From assembly GCA_007118555.1 (NCBI GenBank), contig SKRJ01000158.1:1-5576 (forward strand): 5,576 nucleotides of DNA. Direction: 5' to 3'. This document shows, in pieces, positions 1 through 5,481 of the stretch. The stretch's first letter is position 1; every line of letters starts with the position of its first letter. The stretch comes from Anaerolineae bacterium (GTDB taxonomy: Bacteria; Chloroflexota; Anaerolineae; UBA1429). The notes beneath the pieces were generated by a model that saw only the letters and a list, made by a program, of their open reading frames with translations, did not search any database and was not told the DNA's origin. Both the position numbers and the translations under genes were made by a program.

Positions 1-640
1 CGCCCAAGAGCCCGCTCAGCCCGATGCCCCGTCCCGGTCCCAACGCCTTGATCAGCAGATAACCCGAAAAGCTGATGGCCGAGATGAACACCACCATCAA
101 CCAGATGCGATAGGGATTGATGACATCCAATGGCTCGGGGCCAATGTTGACGTTGGGCAGCACGGGCAGGATGATGACGGTGATGACGGCAAACTTGAGG
201 ATGGCAAACAGGTCCTGGCGCGACATCTTTTGCGCCAGGCCGTGCATCTCTACTTTGAGCGAGAGCAGTAGCGTAGTGGCAACGCCCAGCGCCGCGGCCA
301 TCTCCAGGCGTCCATAGTAGCAGAGCACCCCTGCCAGCAACGTCAGGATCGCTGCGCTCTCGCTGGTGAGGCCCATACGGCCCAGGCGCGTGTTGGCCTG
401 ATAGGCAATGGCGATGAGTACAACCAGCCCCAAGAGCACCGCAACCAGTGGCCAGGGGCTATCGACCAGATCCGTGACAAATGCGCCCGCGGCGCCTGCA
501 AGAGCGAACAGCGGAAAGGTGCGCACGCCGGCAAAGAGTTTTTGTCGACGCTCGCCTTGATCGTATTCCCTTTGCAGCCCTACCAGCAGGCCAATGGCCA
601 GGGCACTGGCCATTCGCAGGAAAAGGTCGCCCTCACGCAT
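1..640 (-). CDS. MgtC/SapB-DUF4010 family inner-membrane protein (partial, C-terminus beyond window)
   Basis: The reading frame opens with ATG at 640 and runs off the left edge without a stop, giving 213 residues plus one base. Residues 15-25 (AIGLLVGLQRE) are the hallmark N-terminal helix of the MgtC/SapB family, followed by GVRTFPLFALAGA at 38-50. From about 175 the stretch INPYRIWLMVV and then ISFSGYLLIKALGPGRG match the DUF4010 C-terminal half that is fused to MgtC in larger members. About seven membrane helices are visible (roughly 10-26, 40-57, 63-82, 94-108, 112-128, 145-163, 178-198). The missing part should be more helices; full-length members are usually about 400 residues. ATG 640 is chosen because a GAGGG ribosome site lies seven bases upstream and a strong promoter lies about 90 bases upstream. 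The transport role, if any, is not established; MgtC itself is linked to growth at low magnesium, but that should not be carried over. Family assignment is confident. Confidence 0.88.
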   Translation of the reverse strand, partial: MREGDLFLRMASALAIGLLVGLQREYDQGERRQKLFAGVRTFPLFALAGAAGAFVTDLVDSPWPLVAVLLGLVVLIAIAYQANTRLGRMGLTSESAAILTLLAGVLCYYGRLEMAAALGVATTLLLSLKVEMHGLAQKMSRQDLFAILKFAVITVIILPVLPNVNIGPEPLDVINPYRIWLMVVFISAISFSGYLLIKALGPGRGIGLSGLLG

Positions 641-727
641 GGCCCGACCCTCGCTTTCTATACCTAGACTAGCCACCAGCAATCGTGCCCCTGTAAGGTG
701 CGGCCCATCGTGGTGACCTGTTCCCAA

Positions 728-755
728 ACTATACGAGGGCACGGCCCCATGTCAA
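728..755 (-). promoter_or_regulatory. Sigma70-type promoter for the MgtC-DUF4010 gene
   Basis: On the minus strand a perfect -35 box TTGACA (755-750) is followed after 16 bases by TATAGT (733-728), five of six matches to the consensus -10. Transcription would start near 721, leaving an untranslated leader of about 80 bases before the ATG at 640. The boxes fall in non-coding DNA with the right orientation and distance, which is why I rate this above a chance match. The spacer is one base shorter than the ideal 17. Confidence 0.7.
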
Positions 756-937
756 GAGTTGCCCAAGCATTGGATACGACGATGCCCAGGTCGAATCCAT
801 GTATAGTGCCTCTGTCCATGGACATCGGGATGCTGTCATGCATTCGCTGGGAGCGGTCAAGAACCTGCGCTCGGCAGCACCGCAAGGCCCGTGACCTATG
901 TCGCTACCATGACCCATGCCCAGGCGCCGCCTGTCTT

Positions 938-960
938 GCGCCATCCTCTCGTGGATGCGC
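938..960 (-). terminator. Possible 3'-end hairpin after the mtaB-SRPBCC unit
   Basis: Two bases past the SRPBCC stop, the minus strand reads GCGCATCC, a six-base loop, then GGATGGCGC. This folds into an eight-pair stem with one bulged C. There is no run of T after the stem (it continues AAGACAGG), so it is not a textbook intrinsic terminator. It could instead protect the transcript end or stall polymerase. The position is suggestive; the function is inferred. Confidence 0.35.
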
Positions 961-961
961 C

Positions 962-1366
962 TTACCCCGCCTCCAGTAGCTCTTTCAGGGTCAGCAGATC
1001 CCTTTCCCACTGCTGTCGGGCGGCCTGGGCCATCTCCGGATCGGCCAGCTCCAGCACCGTGACGAGCCTTGTTCCAGCCTCGACGGGCTCCAAGGCAAAG
1101 ACCTGTGGTACCTCGATGGCCCCCGATACGTGTTTGATCCCAAACCGTCGGTTGCGTTCGTAGCTGGTAGCCTCGACGGTTACTACCATCGGACGACCCT
1201 CCACCTGTGCGGTCGCCTCCCACACGGTCCCCACACCGACGGGCCCTGAGGTGCGCTTCTCCACCTCACCCCCGTGCCACTGGGACCAGGTCTCGAGGTC
1301 GGCGACAAACTGGAACACGCGCTCTATCGGGCAATGGATCACGATCTCGTGCTCGTTCCTGACCAT
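962..1366 (-). CDS. SRPBCC (START/polyketide-cyclase-like) ligand-binding protein
   Basis: This gene encodes 134 residues, a normal length for a single helix-grip SRPBCC domain of the polyketide_cyc2 type. The N-terminus has the family pattern: strand (HEIVIHCPIERVFQFVAD, residues 6-23), then the short helix and Trp motif ETWSQWHGG (25-33), then the SGPVGVGTVWEA turn (40-51). Later strands contain ERNRRFGIK and GTRLVTVLEL. The long C-terminal helix (about 109-133) closes the pocket. The domain binds a hydrophobic ligand in characterised relatives, but neither ligand nor reaction can be read from the sequence. ATG 1366 is chosen because GAGGAGGG lies seven bases upstream; the same frame stays open much further into mtaB, but that extension has no family resemblance and overlaps mtaB fully. 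It starts 41 bases after the mtaB stop, so it is probably the second gene of that transcript. It is cytosolic, with no signal peptide. Confidence 0.87.
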   Translation of the reverse strand: MVRNEHEIVIHCPIERVFQFVADLETWSQWHGGEVEKRTSGPVGVGTVWEATAQVEGRPMVVTVEATSYERNRRFGIKHVSGAIEVPQVFALEPVEAGTRLVTVLELADPEMAQAARQQWERDLLTLKELLEAG

Positions 1367-1373
1367 CTTGCGT

Positions 1374-1381
1374 CCCTCCTC
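1374..1381 (-). promoter_or_regulatory. Strong ribosome binding site that sets the SRPBCC start
   Basis: GAGGAGGG on the minus strand, seven bases before ATG 1366, pairs almost completely with the anti-Shine-Dalgarno end of 16S rRNA. It lies in the mtaB-SRPBCC gap, and it decides the start against the longer open frame that runs back into mtaB. Confidence 0.75.
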
Positions 1382-1407
1382 TGGCCCGGCCCTGGCGGCC
1401 CGCTCTG

Positions 1408-2793
1408 CTACATCCCGTACTCGCTGCGCAAGAACAGCTCGCCATACAGGGGCGCCGTCTCCTCTAGCAAGGCGGCCTCGTCGGTGGGCAGGGCATCCAA
1501 TGAGTTCCGGACGCGGTCGAGCCAGCGCGCGTCGCGCGACGAGATCGTCAGACGGCCCTGATCCAACTCCTCGGCCAGCGTGTCCACCGCCAGCTGCCCC
1601 AGCGCGATCACCCGTTCCAGATCGGTCCCCTGGGTCGCCACCAGGCGCTCTGCCGCGGCATACATGACGTTGGGGTCCATCACGACGGCCTGCGGGTCGC
1701 GGTTGCGGTCGGTGGCGATGAACATGTCGCGCAGCCAGGGGCCCCGCTCCTGCGCCAGGGCCTCGTTCATCAGGCGCGTGTCGTAGATCAGGATCTCGCC
1801 AAAGACCTCGGGGGCGTTTCCGCTGAGCAGGCGGACATTCTGCACCGATTCGTTGCTCCACAGGTCGGCCACGGCGGCGGCAATGTTGCCCAGGGGCGAG
1901 AAATGGGCGCAGGCCGCGCTCTTGCCCTCCATGCTGATGGGCACGCCGGTGATCGCCTTGATGATCGGGTTCTCATAGCCGCAATCCTTGAGCGGCCCTC
2001 GGGCCCCCGCCTCGACGGCGGCCAGCGAGCGCGGTCCCGTCATCAGGCGGATGACGGCGGCCAGGACGGCGGGGATCAGGTTCTGATGCGCGAGCTGCAT
2101 GGCGGTGTTGCCAAAGCCACAGGCGGTATCGCCACCGGGAACGACGCCGTGGCGCTCGGCGATAGCGCTGATCTCGCCCCACAGATGGCGCATGTCGCGG
2201 GGCGCCAGCACCCCCAGGGCCAGGGCCATGCCCGCCAGGTCGCCAGCCACCACCGCCTGGTCGAACACCTCTTTGCCCCCGGTGGACTCGATGGAGAGGA
2301 TGTGGGCGCCGGCCGCTGCGTTCTGCGCAAAGGCCTCCAGCATCAGGGCCGCCGGCTCACCCGTGCGCATGCGGGGCGGGCGCTCCAGCTCGCGTATGTC
2401 GGCCACGGTGACCCGCAGCCCGGCGCGCACCCCGTGGTTGGCGGCATAGTCCTCGATGATCTCGCGCACATCGGCGGTCACCTGGGCGCCCCACGTGGGG
2501 TTCTGGGTGAGCTCAAAGAGCTGCTCGATCTCGAGCAGGAGCGTCTCTTGTTGCAGCGCCACGGCCCGGTCCAAAATGTGGGTGACCATGTCGCGAAACT
2601 CGACGCGTACCTGCTCCAGGGTCTCGTCGGTGATAAGCATGGGGGGTAGCGTAAAGTTCACCTCGGGCAACACATGCCCCCCGCCAATGACCACATCGTG
2701 GCCTACGGTCACAGGCTTTTTGGCATGGCCGAACAGCATGTCGTTGGCGCTCGCATAGGCGAGCTGATCGGTGGATATGTCGAATGTGGTCAT
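1408..2793 (-). CDS. mtaB: MtaB-family methanol:corrinoid methyltransferase
   Basis: Characterised MtaB cleaves the C-O bond of methanol with a zinc ion and passes the methyl group to Co(I) of the corrinoid protein MtaC. This protein has 461 residues, close to the archaeal enzyme as I remember it. It keeps the family landmarks in order: IGGGHVLPEVN (36-46), NPTWGAQV (98-105), HILSIESTGGKEVFD (164-178), GGDTACGFGNTAM (220-232), GPLKDCGYENPIIKA (266-280), GVPISMEGKSAACAH (283-297) and DLWSNESVQN (310-319), ending SEYGM against ENYGF in Methanosarcina. The three zinc ligands known from that enzyme (Glu164, Cys220, Cys269) correspond to Glu169, Cys225 and Cys271; the 56-residue gap between the first two is identical. 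ATG 2793 is chosen because AGGAG lies five bases upstream, the N-terminus aligns with the family, and earlier starts fall in or before the promoter. It is cytosolic. No mtaC or mtaA gene adjoins it, so the exact methyl donor (methanol or another small alcohol or ether) is inferred from homology. Confidence 0.93.
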   Translation of the reverse strand: MTTFDISTDQLAYASANDMLFGHAKKPVTVGHDVVIGGGHVLPEVNFTLPPMLITDETLEQVRVEFRDMVTHILDRAVALQQETLLLEIEQLFELTQNPTWGAQVTADVREIIEDYAANHGVRAGLRVTVADIRELERPPRMRTGEPAALMLEAFAQNAAAGAHILSIESTGGKEVFDQAVVAGDLAGMALALGVLAPRDMRHLWGEISAIAERHGVVPGGDTACGFGNTAMQLAHQNLIPAVLAAVIRLMTGPRSLAAVEAGARGPLKDCGYENPIIKAITGVPISMEGKSAACAHFSPLGNIAAAVADLWSNESVQNVRLLSGNAPEVFGEILIYDTRLMNEALAQERGPWLRDMFIATDRNRDPQAVVMDPNVMYAAAERLVATQGTDLERVIALGQLAVDTLAEELDQGRLTISSRDARWLDRVRNSLDALPTDEAALLEETAPLYGELFLRSEYGM

Positions 2794-2798
2794 GGTGA

Positions 2799-2803
2799 CT
2801 CCT
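2799..2803 (-). promoter_or_regulatory. Ribosome binding site of mtaB
   Basis: AGGAG on the minus strand lies five bases before ATG 2793. It supports this start over the in-frame ATG at 2847 and the frame opening at 2970, neither of which could be translated from the predicted transcript. Confidence 0.7.
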
Positions 2804-2845
2804 AGGATAGTATGCGCGGGCGTGGCCCGATAGTCTCTTATTCCC

Positions 2846-2873
2846 ATTATAATAGTAGGATTTAGCGCGTCAA
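2846..2873 (-). promoter_or_regulatory. Sigma70-type promoter of mtaB
   Basis: The minus strand reads TTGACG (2873-2868), a 16-base spacer, then a perfect TATAAT (2851-2846). Initiation is expected near 2839, giving a leader of roughly 46 bases with a small hairpin (CGGGC, CAC, GCCCG at 2829-2817) and then the AGGAG site. The local sequence is noticeably AT-richer than its surroundings. Such a close match to consensus suggests strong basal transcription unless a repressor intervenes. Confidence 0.75.
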
Positions 2874-2905
2874 GTGGTGACAAGCGTCGATTGTGGGCAT
2901 CTATT

Positions 2906-2925
2906 CCCCCAGGTCGAGATGGGGG
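2906..2925. promoter_or_regulatory. Inverted repeat between the divergent promoters, candidate regulator site
   Basis: CCCCCA (2906-2911) and TGGGGG (2920-2925) form a perfect six-base dyad around an eight-base centre. The centre, near 2915, is about 40 bases from the proximal edge of each predicted -35 box, so a regulator bound here could act on both genes. It is unlikely to be a terminator, since no gene reads into it. The role is inferred from position only. Confidence 0.35.
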
Positions 2926-2952
2926 CTTGTTGTCTATCGGTTGTACGCCGAG

Positions 2953-2981
2953 TGGCCAGGGTGCCCGCATCGGGTTATACT
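2953..2981 (+). promoter_or_regulatory. Probable promoter of the amidohydrolase gene
   Basis: TATACT (2976-2981, five of six to consensus) is preceded after 17 bases by TGGCCA (2953-2958, four of six). The start would be near 2988, about 56 bases before ATG 3044. It is weaker than the opposing mtaB promoter, which fits a gene needing an activator, though that is inference. Confidence 0.45.
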
Positions 2982-2999
2982 GACAGCAATGCCCTGGCC
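2954..2999. repeat. Perfect 8-base inverted repeat flanking the amidohydrolase -10 box
   Basis: GGCCAGGG (2954-2961) and CCCTGGCC (2992-2999) are exact inverted copies, 38 bases apart centre to centre. The left arm overlaps the predicted -35 box and the right arm lies just past the predicted start site. Only the right arm would be in the transcript, so a DNA-level operator is more likely than an RNA hairpin. Confidence 0.4.
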
Positions 3000-3043
3000 G
3001 CTCGTTCTGTCCGACTCAACCTGTATCAGAAGGAGCCGATCCG

Positions 3044-4195
3044 ATGGATCTCACCCAGTTTCCTGTGATCGATAACCACTGCCATCCCCTGGTTCCGGAC
3101 AAGGCGCAGTTGGATCCCCTCTCGTTGGCGCGCGAGTTCTACCATGGCATCGGCGACCTGGACGACGGCTCGCCCAAGGGCGCCCTTTCGCCGGCGCGCA
3201 TGGCCGATGTCGCCCAGTTGGGTGTCGTGCATACGCTGGTGCGACAACTGTCGGGCCTCTTTGATTGCCCGCCCGATCTGGCGGCCGTGGCCATCGAGCG
3301 CAACCGCCGCACCGCGCAAGGGTTCGATGCCTATGCCGCCATGCTCTATGAGAATGCGGGGATCGTCGGCACCGTCGTCGACAGCGATCTGCCCGATGAC
3401 GCGCCAGGCCTGACGTTGATCCCTGGGCAGGTGCTGCGGCTCTTTCAGATGGGGCCCGCCATCGATGCCCTGCTCGGCGAAAAGGACTCGTACCAAGAGC
3501 TGCTCGCGGGCTATCTGGACGCCCTCGACGAGGCGGTGCGCATCGACGGCTATGTGGGCGTCAAGAGCCATCTGGCCGAGGTGGTGGGGCTGGACGCGCC
3601 GGCCCCCTCGCTGCCCGAGGCGACAGCGGCGTTCGACGCCGCCAAACGGGGTGACGTTGCCGCTTATCAGGCCCTCTATGCCGCTCTGTTCGCCGCCACG
3701 CTGACCACCTGCCAGGAGCTTGACGTGCCCGTACACCTGCACACCGGCATCACCGGCGGCTCCTGGGACGGCCCCATCGGCAACGCCGACCCGTTCCTGC
3801 TGGCGACGTGGCTCAGTCGCCCCGAGTTTCGTAGCTCTCAGGTGGTGCTGTTGCACGCCGGCTATCCCTGGATCGAGCAGGCCTCCATGATGGCCCACGC
3901 TTTTCCCCAGGTATGGGTGGACATAAGCTGGGTGACGCCCTGGACCTCGCTGCGCGCCATCGAGTGCATGCGCGCCTTTATGGCGGCGGCGCCCCTCTCG
4001 CGCCTGATGATCGGCAGCGGGGGCCATGGCACGCCCGAGGTGGCTTGGCTGGGGGCCATTGTGGCCAAGCTCGCCCTGGGCAGTGTATTAGAGGATGCCA
4101 TCGCCAGCGGCCTGATGGCCGACGCCGCGGCCCGTCGTGTGGCAGCCATGATATTGCACGACAATGCCGCGCAGTTGTACGCCCTCGAGGAGTAG
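3044..4195 (+). CDS. Amidohydrolase-2 / FluG-N-like TIM-barrel protein, probable strand-8 Asp missing
   Basis: This 383-residue protein has the order of motifs of the metal-dependent amidohydrolase-2 family (COG2159-like, as in the N-terminal half of FluG). IDNHCHPL at 9-16 carries the HxH metal pair (His12, His14). GYVGVKSHLAE (169-179) holds a possible bridging lysine, Lys174. PVHLHTG (229-235) gives His231 and His233, LLHAGYPW (269-276) gives His271, and VWVDISW (290-296) follows. The strand-8 block reads MIGSGGHGTPEVAWLGA (322-338). Relatives carry an Asp at the residue here occupied by Gly326, just before GH; that residue normally binds metal and activates water. Its absence makes ordinary hydrolase activity uncertain. 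ATG 3044 follows AAGGAG by eight bases. The gene is divergent from mtaB, and a small membrane-protein gene follows after 29 bases. The protein appears cytosolic. Substrate is unknown; family members include hydrolases, decarboxylases and hydratases. Confidence 0.85.
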   Translation: MDLTQFPVIDNHCHPLVPDKAQLDPLSLAREFYHGIGDLDDGSPKGALSPARMADVAQLGVVHTLVRQLSGLFDCPPDLAAVAIERNRRTAQGFDAYAAMLYENAGIVGTVVDSDLPDDAPGLTLIPGQVLRLFQMGPAIDALLGEKDSYQELLAGYLDALDEAVRIDGYVGVKSHLAEVVGLDAPAPSLPEATAAFDAAKRGDVAAYQALYAALFAATLTTCQELDVPVHLHTGITGGSWDGPIGNADPFLLATWLSRPEFRSSQVVLLHAGYPWIEQASMMAHAFPQVWVDISWVTPWTSLRAIECMRAFMAAAPLSRLMIGSGGHGTPEVAWLGAIVAKLALGSVLEDAIASGLMADAAARRVAAMILHDNAAQLYALEE

Positions 4196-4224
4196 GGGTG
4201 GGCACGCTATGAGAAGCTGCATCC

Positions 4225-4644
4225 ATGGCGTTGACACCCCATAGCGGTCAAGAGAGGCGTTCCGCCTGGCGCGTGACGGCCCTGGGCGTGTCTGTCGGCG
4301 TCGTTCTGCTCGCTATGCTGCTGCTGAGCGGCGGCTTTCCGTACGGCGGATATGTCCTGCAGAGCGTGATGTTCGGTCGGGGGGACATTCCTCCGTCGCG
4401 GCTGCGGGAGGCCGATCTGATACGGAGCATCGTCGTCGCGGCTATCATCGCCTGTGGATCGATCGCGCTCTATGGCCCGGTGTTGTGGATCGAGGATGCC
4501 GAGGCTCGTGCGCATCGGGCGGGGGCCGATTCCGGGAGTTTGGCGATGGCACGCCTGGCGGCCCTTCTGGGCGTGATCATCCTCGTAGGCGTCCTCGTGT
4601 CCCTGTACATCGCCGGACGAGCGCTCTATTTCCTCATCGTCTGA
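4225..4644 (+). CDS. Uncharacterised three-helix membrane protein
   Basis: I do not recognise this 139-residue protein. It has three clear hydrophobic stretches, at about 17-40, 66-86 and 110-135, separated by polar loops: a charged N-terminus (GQERRSAWR), a loop containing FGRGDIPPSRLREADLIR (50-67), and a loop rich in Glu, Ala and Arg (90-106). The pattern of hydrophobic helices with charged loops argues that it is a real gene and not a chance frame. ATG 4225 is the only start in frame after a TGA at 4210; GAGAAG eight bases upstream is a moderate ribosome site. It follows the amidohydrolase stop by 29 bases on the same strand, so it is probably co-transcribed. A role as a small membrane partner or as an unrelated passenger are both possible. 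Confidence 0.7.
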   Translation: MALTPHSGQERRSAWRVTALGVSVGVVLLAMLLLSGGFPYGGYVLQSVMFGRGDIPPSRLREADLIRSIVVAAIIACGSIALYGPVLWIEDAEARAHRAGADSGSLAMARLAALLGVIILVGVLVSLYIAGRALYFLIV

Positions 4645-4659
4645 GCAAGTGTGCCCAGA
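4645..4659. other. 15-base convergent gene junction without a clear terminator
   Basis: The stop of the rightward membrane-protein gene and the stop of the leftward ABC permease gene are separated by only 15 bases. The best local dyad is GCCC (4653-4656) with GGGC (4668-4671), only four pairs and without a T tract, so transcripts may overlap at their 3' ends. Confidence 0.5.
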
Positions 4660-5481
4660 TTATAGCCGGGCGATGATTTCGCTGCGCTGAAAGGTCCGCA
4701 CGCCCAGCCAGATCAGCACCGCGTCGATGGCCCACAGCACCGCCCCCAGCAGGACCACCATGGCCGTGCCCAGGTAGAGCACGCCAAGCGCCTGGCCAAT
4801 CATGAGGGCCACAATGGGCAGCACCACGACGCCGCCAATCTGATAGGCCTCCTGAAAGGTGTTGGCCCGCGCCGACACGAGCACCATCGAGCTGAGGCCC
4901 AGCCCCGCGGCTGCCGGCGCCACCCACAGCACCAGAATGATCCACATCAGGTTGGGGAAGAACACCCGGCCCATGACGCCCCATGCCCCGATATTGGCCG
5001 CAAGCCCATAGGCCACAAAGCCCACGATCGCCACGGCCAGAGCCGGCAGCCAGGCCGAGAGCAGCTTGCCCGCCACCAGCTCCAGGTCGGTGGTCGGCGT
5101 ATAGATCAGCGCCTCTAGCGTCTTGCGCTCCTTTTCGCCCGCAAAGCTGTCGGCGGCAATGACGCTGGCCACCATCAGCGGCAGGATCAGGTACATGGGC
5201 GCGAAAAAGTACACCAGAAACGCCACGATCAGGGTCTGTACCTCGTCCAGGCCCTCGAGCTCGGCCGTCATGGCTGCGGGCATCTGGTCGAGAAAGGTGT
5301 CCAGATCGCCCATGGTTACGCCGGGAGCCTCCTCCATGACAGGCATCAGCAGGCCCACCCCCAGCGGGATCAGAACCATGATCACCAACGGCACGATGAT
5401 GATGGGCAACAGCACGCCCTTGCTGCGGCTCACGCCCAGCAGGTCACGGCGCACGATGGCTCGAATGGCCCGCCCGTTCAT
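4660..5481 (-). CDS. ABC-2 type transporter permease
   Basis: This 273-residue inner-membrane protein is the membrane half of an ABC exporter of the NatB/ABC-2 group. About six helices are visible (roughly 22-45, 83-108, 139-162, 176-203, 213-233, 236-260), with an external loop at 46-82 rich in Asp, Glu and Met. The short cytoplasmic block at 110-139 contains ADSFAGEKERKTLEALIYTP, the conserved signature of this group, thought to contact the ATPase. ATG 5481 is preceded by GGGAGG at a normal distance, and the start overlaps the TGA of the upstream ATPase gene (ATGA), a sign of translational coupling. The substrate is unknown; relatives export ions, lipids, antibiotics or peptides. The stop is at 4660. 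No frameshift or truncation is seen. Confidence 0.92.
   Translation of the reverse strand: MNGRAIRAIVRRDLLGVSRSKGVLLPIIIVPLVIMVLIPLGVGLLMPVMEEAPGVTMGDLDTFLDQMPAAMTAELEGLDEVQTLIVAFLVYFFAPMYLILPLMVASVIAADSFAGEKERKTLEALIYTPTTDLELVAGKLLSAWLPALAVAIVGFVAYGLAANIGAWGVMGRVFFPNLMWIILVLWVAPAAAGLGLSSMVLVSARANTFQEAYQIGGVVVLPIVALMIGQALGVLYLGTAMVVLLGAVLWAIDAVLIWLGVRTFQRSEIIARL

Larger units (their letters stand above)
641..961. other. Gene-free stretch of about 320 bases
   Basis: No credible gene is present on either strand between the MgtC-like start and the SRPBCC stop. The ORFs here are short, rich in Arg, Cys and Ser, and resemble no family I recognise. What can be seen is a minus-strand promoter at 728-755, a 12-base perfect palindrome at 813-824, a 13-base inverted repeat (CAGGCG, one base, CGCCTG) at 921-933, and a bulged hairpin at 938-960 just beyond the SRPBCC stop. 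Confidence 0.6.

Noticed and set aside
641..720. Possible riboswitch in the 80-base leader of the MgtC-like gene
   Set aside because: Only a short imperfect pairing of the GCCGCACC and GGTGGC segments is visible; no known riboswitch core can be recognised.
698..979. A 93-codon plus-strand frame in the gene-free stretch
   Set aside because: No ribosome site or promoter was seen, the composition is Cys-, Arg- and Ser-rich, and it overlaps the end of the SRPBCC gene.
729..1223. A 164-codon minus-strand frame overlapping the SRPBCC gene
   Set aside because: It is in another frame of a recognised domain, is Gly- and Arg-rich, and runs across the promoter of the MgtC-like gene.
1367..1861. N-terminal extension of the SRPBCC frame into mtaB
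   Set aside because: The added residues are Arg-, Ala- and Gly-rich, overlap mtaB in another frame, and precede a strong ribosome site and a normal-length SRPBCC domain starting at 1366.
1903..2649. A 248-codon plus-strand open frame opposite mtaB
   Set aside because: It is antisense to a strongly conserved enzyme, is rich in Gly, His, Arg and Asp with no recognisable fold, and is the expected shadow of a high-GC coding strand.
2794..2970. Longer mtaB starting at 2847 or 2970
   Set aside because: The ATG at 2847 overlaps the predicted -10 box and the frame opening at 2970 is upstream of the promoter; the extra residues do not match the MtaB N-terminus.
3026..4027. A 333-codon minus-strand open frame opposite the amidohydrolase
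   Set aside because: The sense strand carries clear amidohydrolase motifs; the antisense product is Gln-, His- and Gly-rich and resembles no family. It is a codon-bias shadow.
4207..4515. A 102-codon minus-strand frame opposite the small membrane protein
   Set aside because: It is hydrophilic, His-, Gln- and Arg-rich and without a recognisable motif, whereas the sense strand gives well-formed membrane helices.
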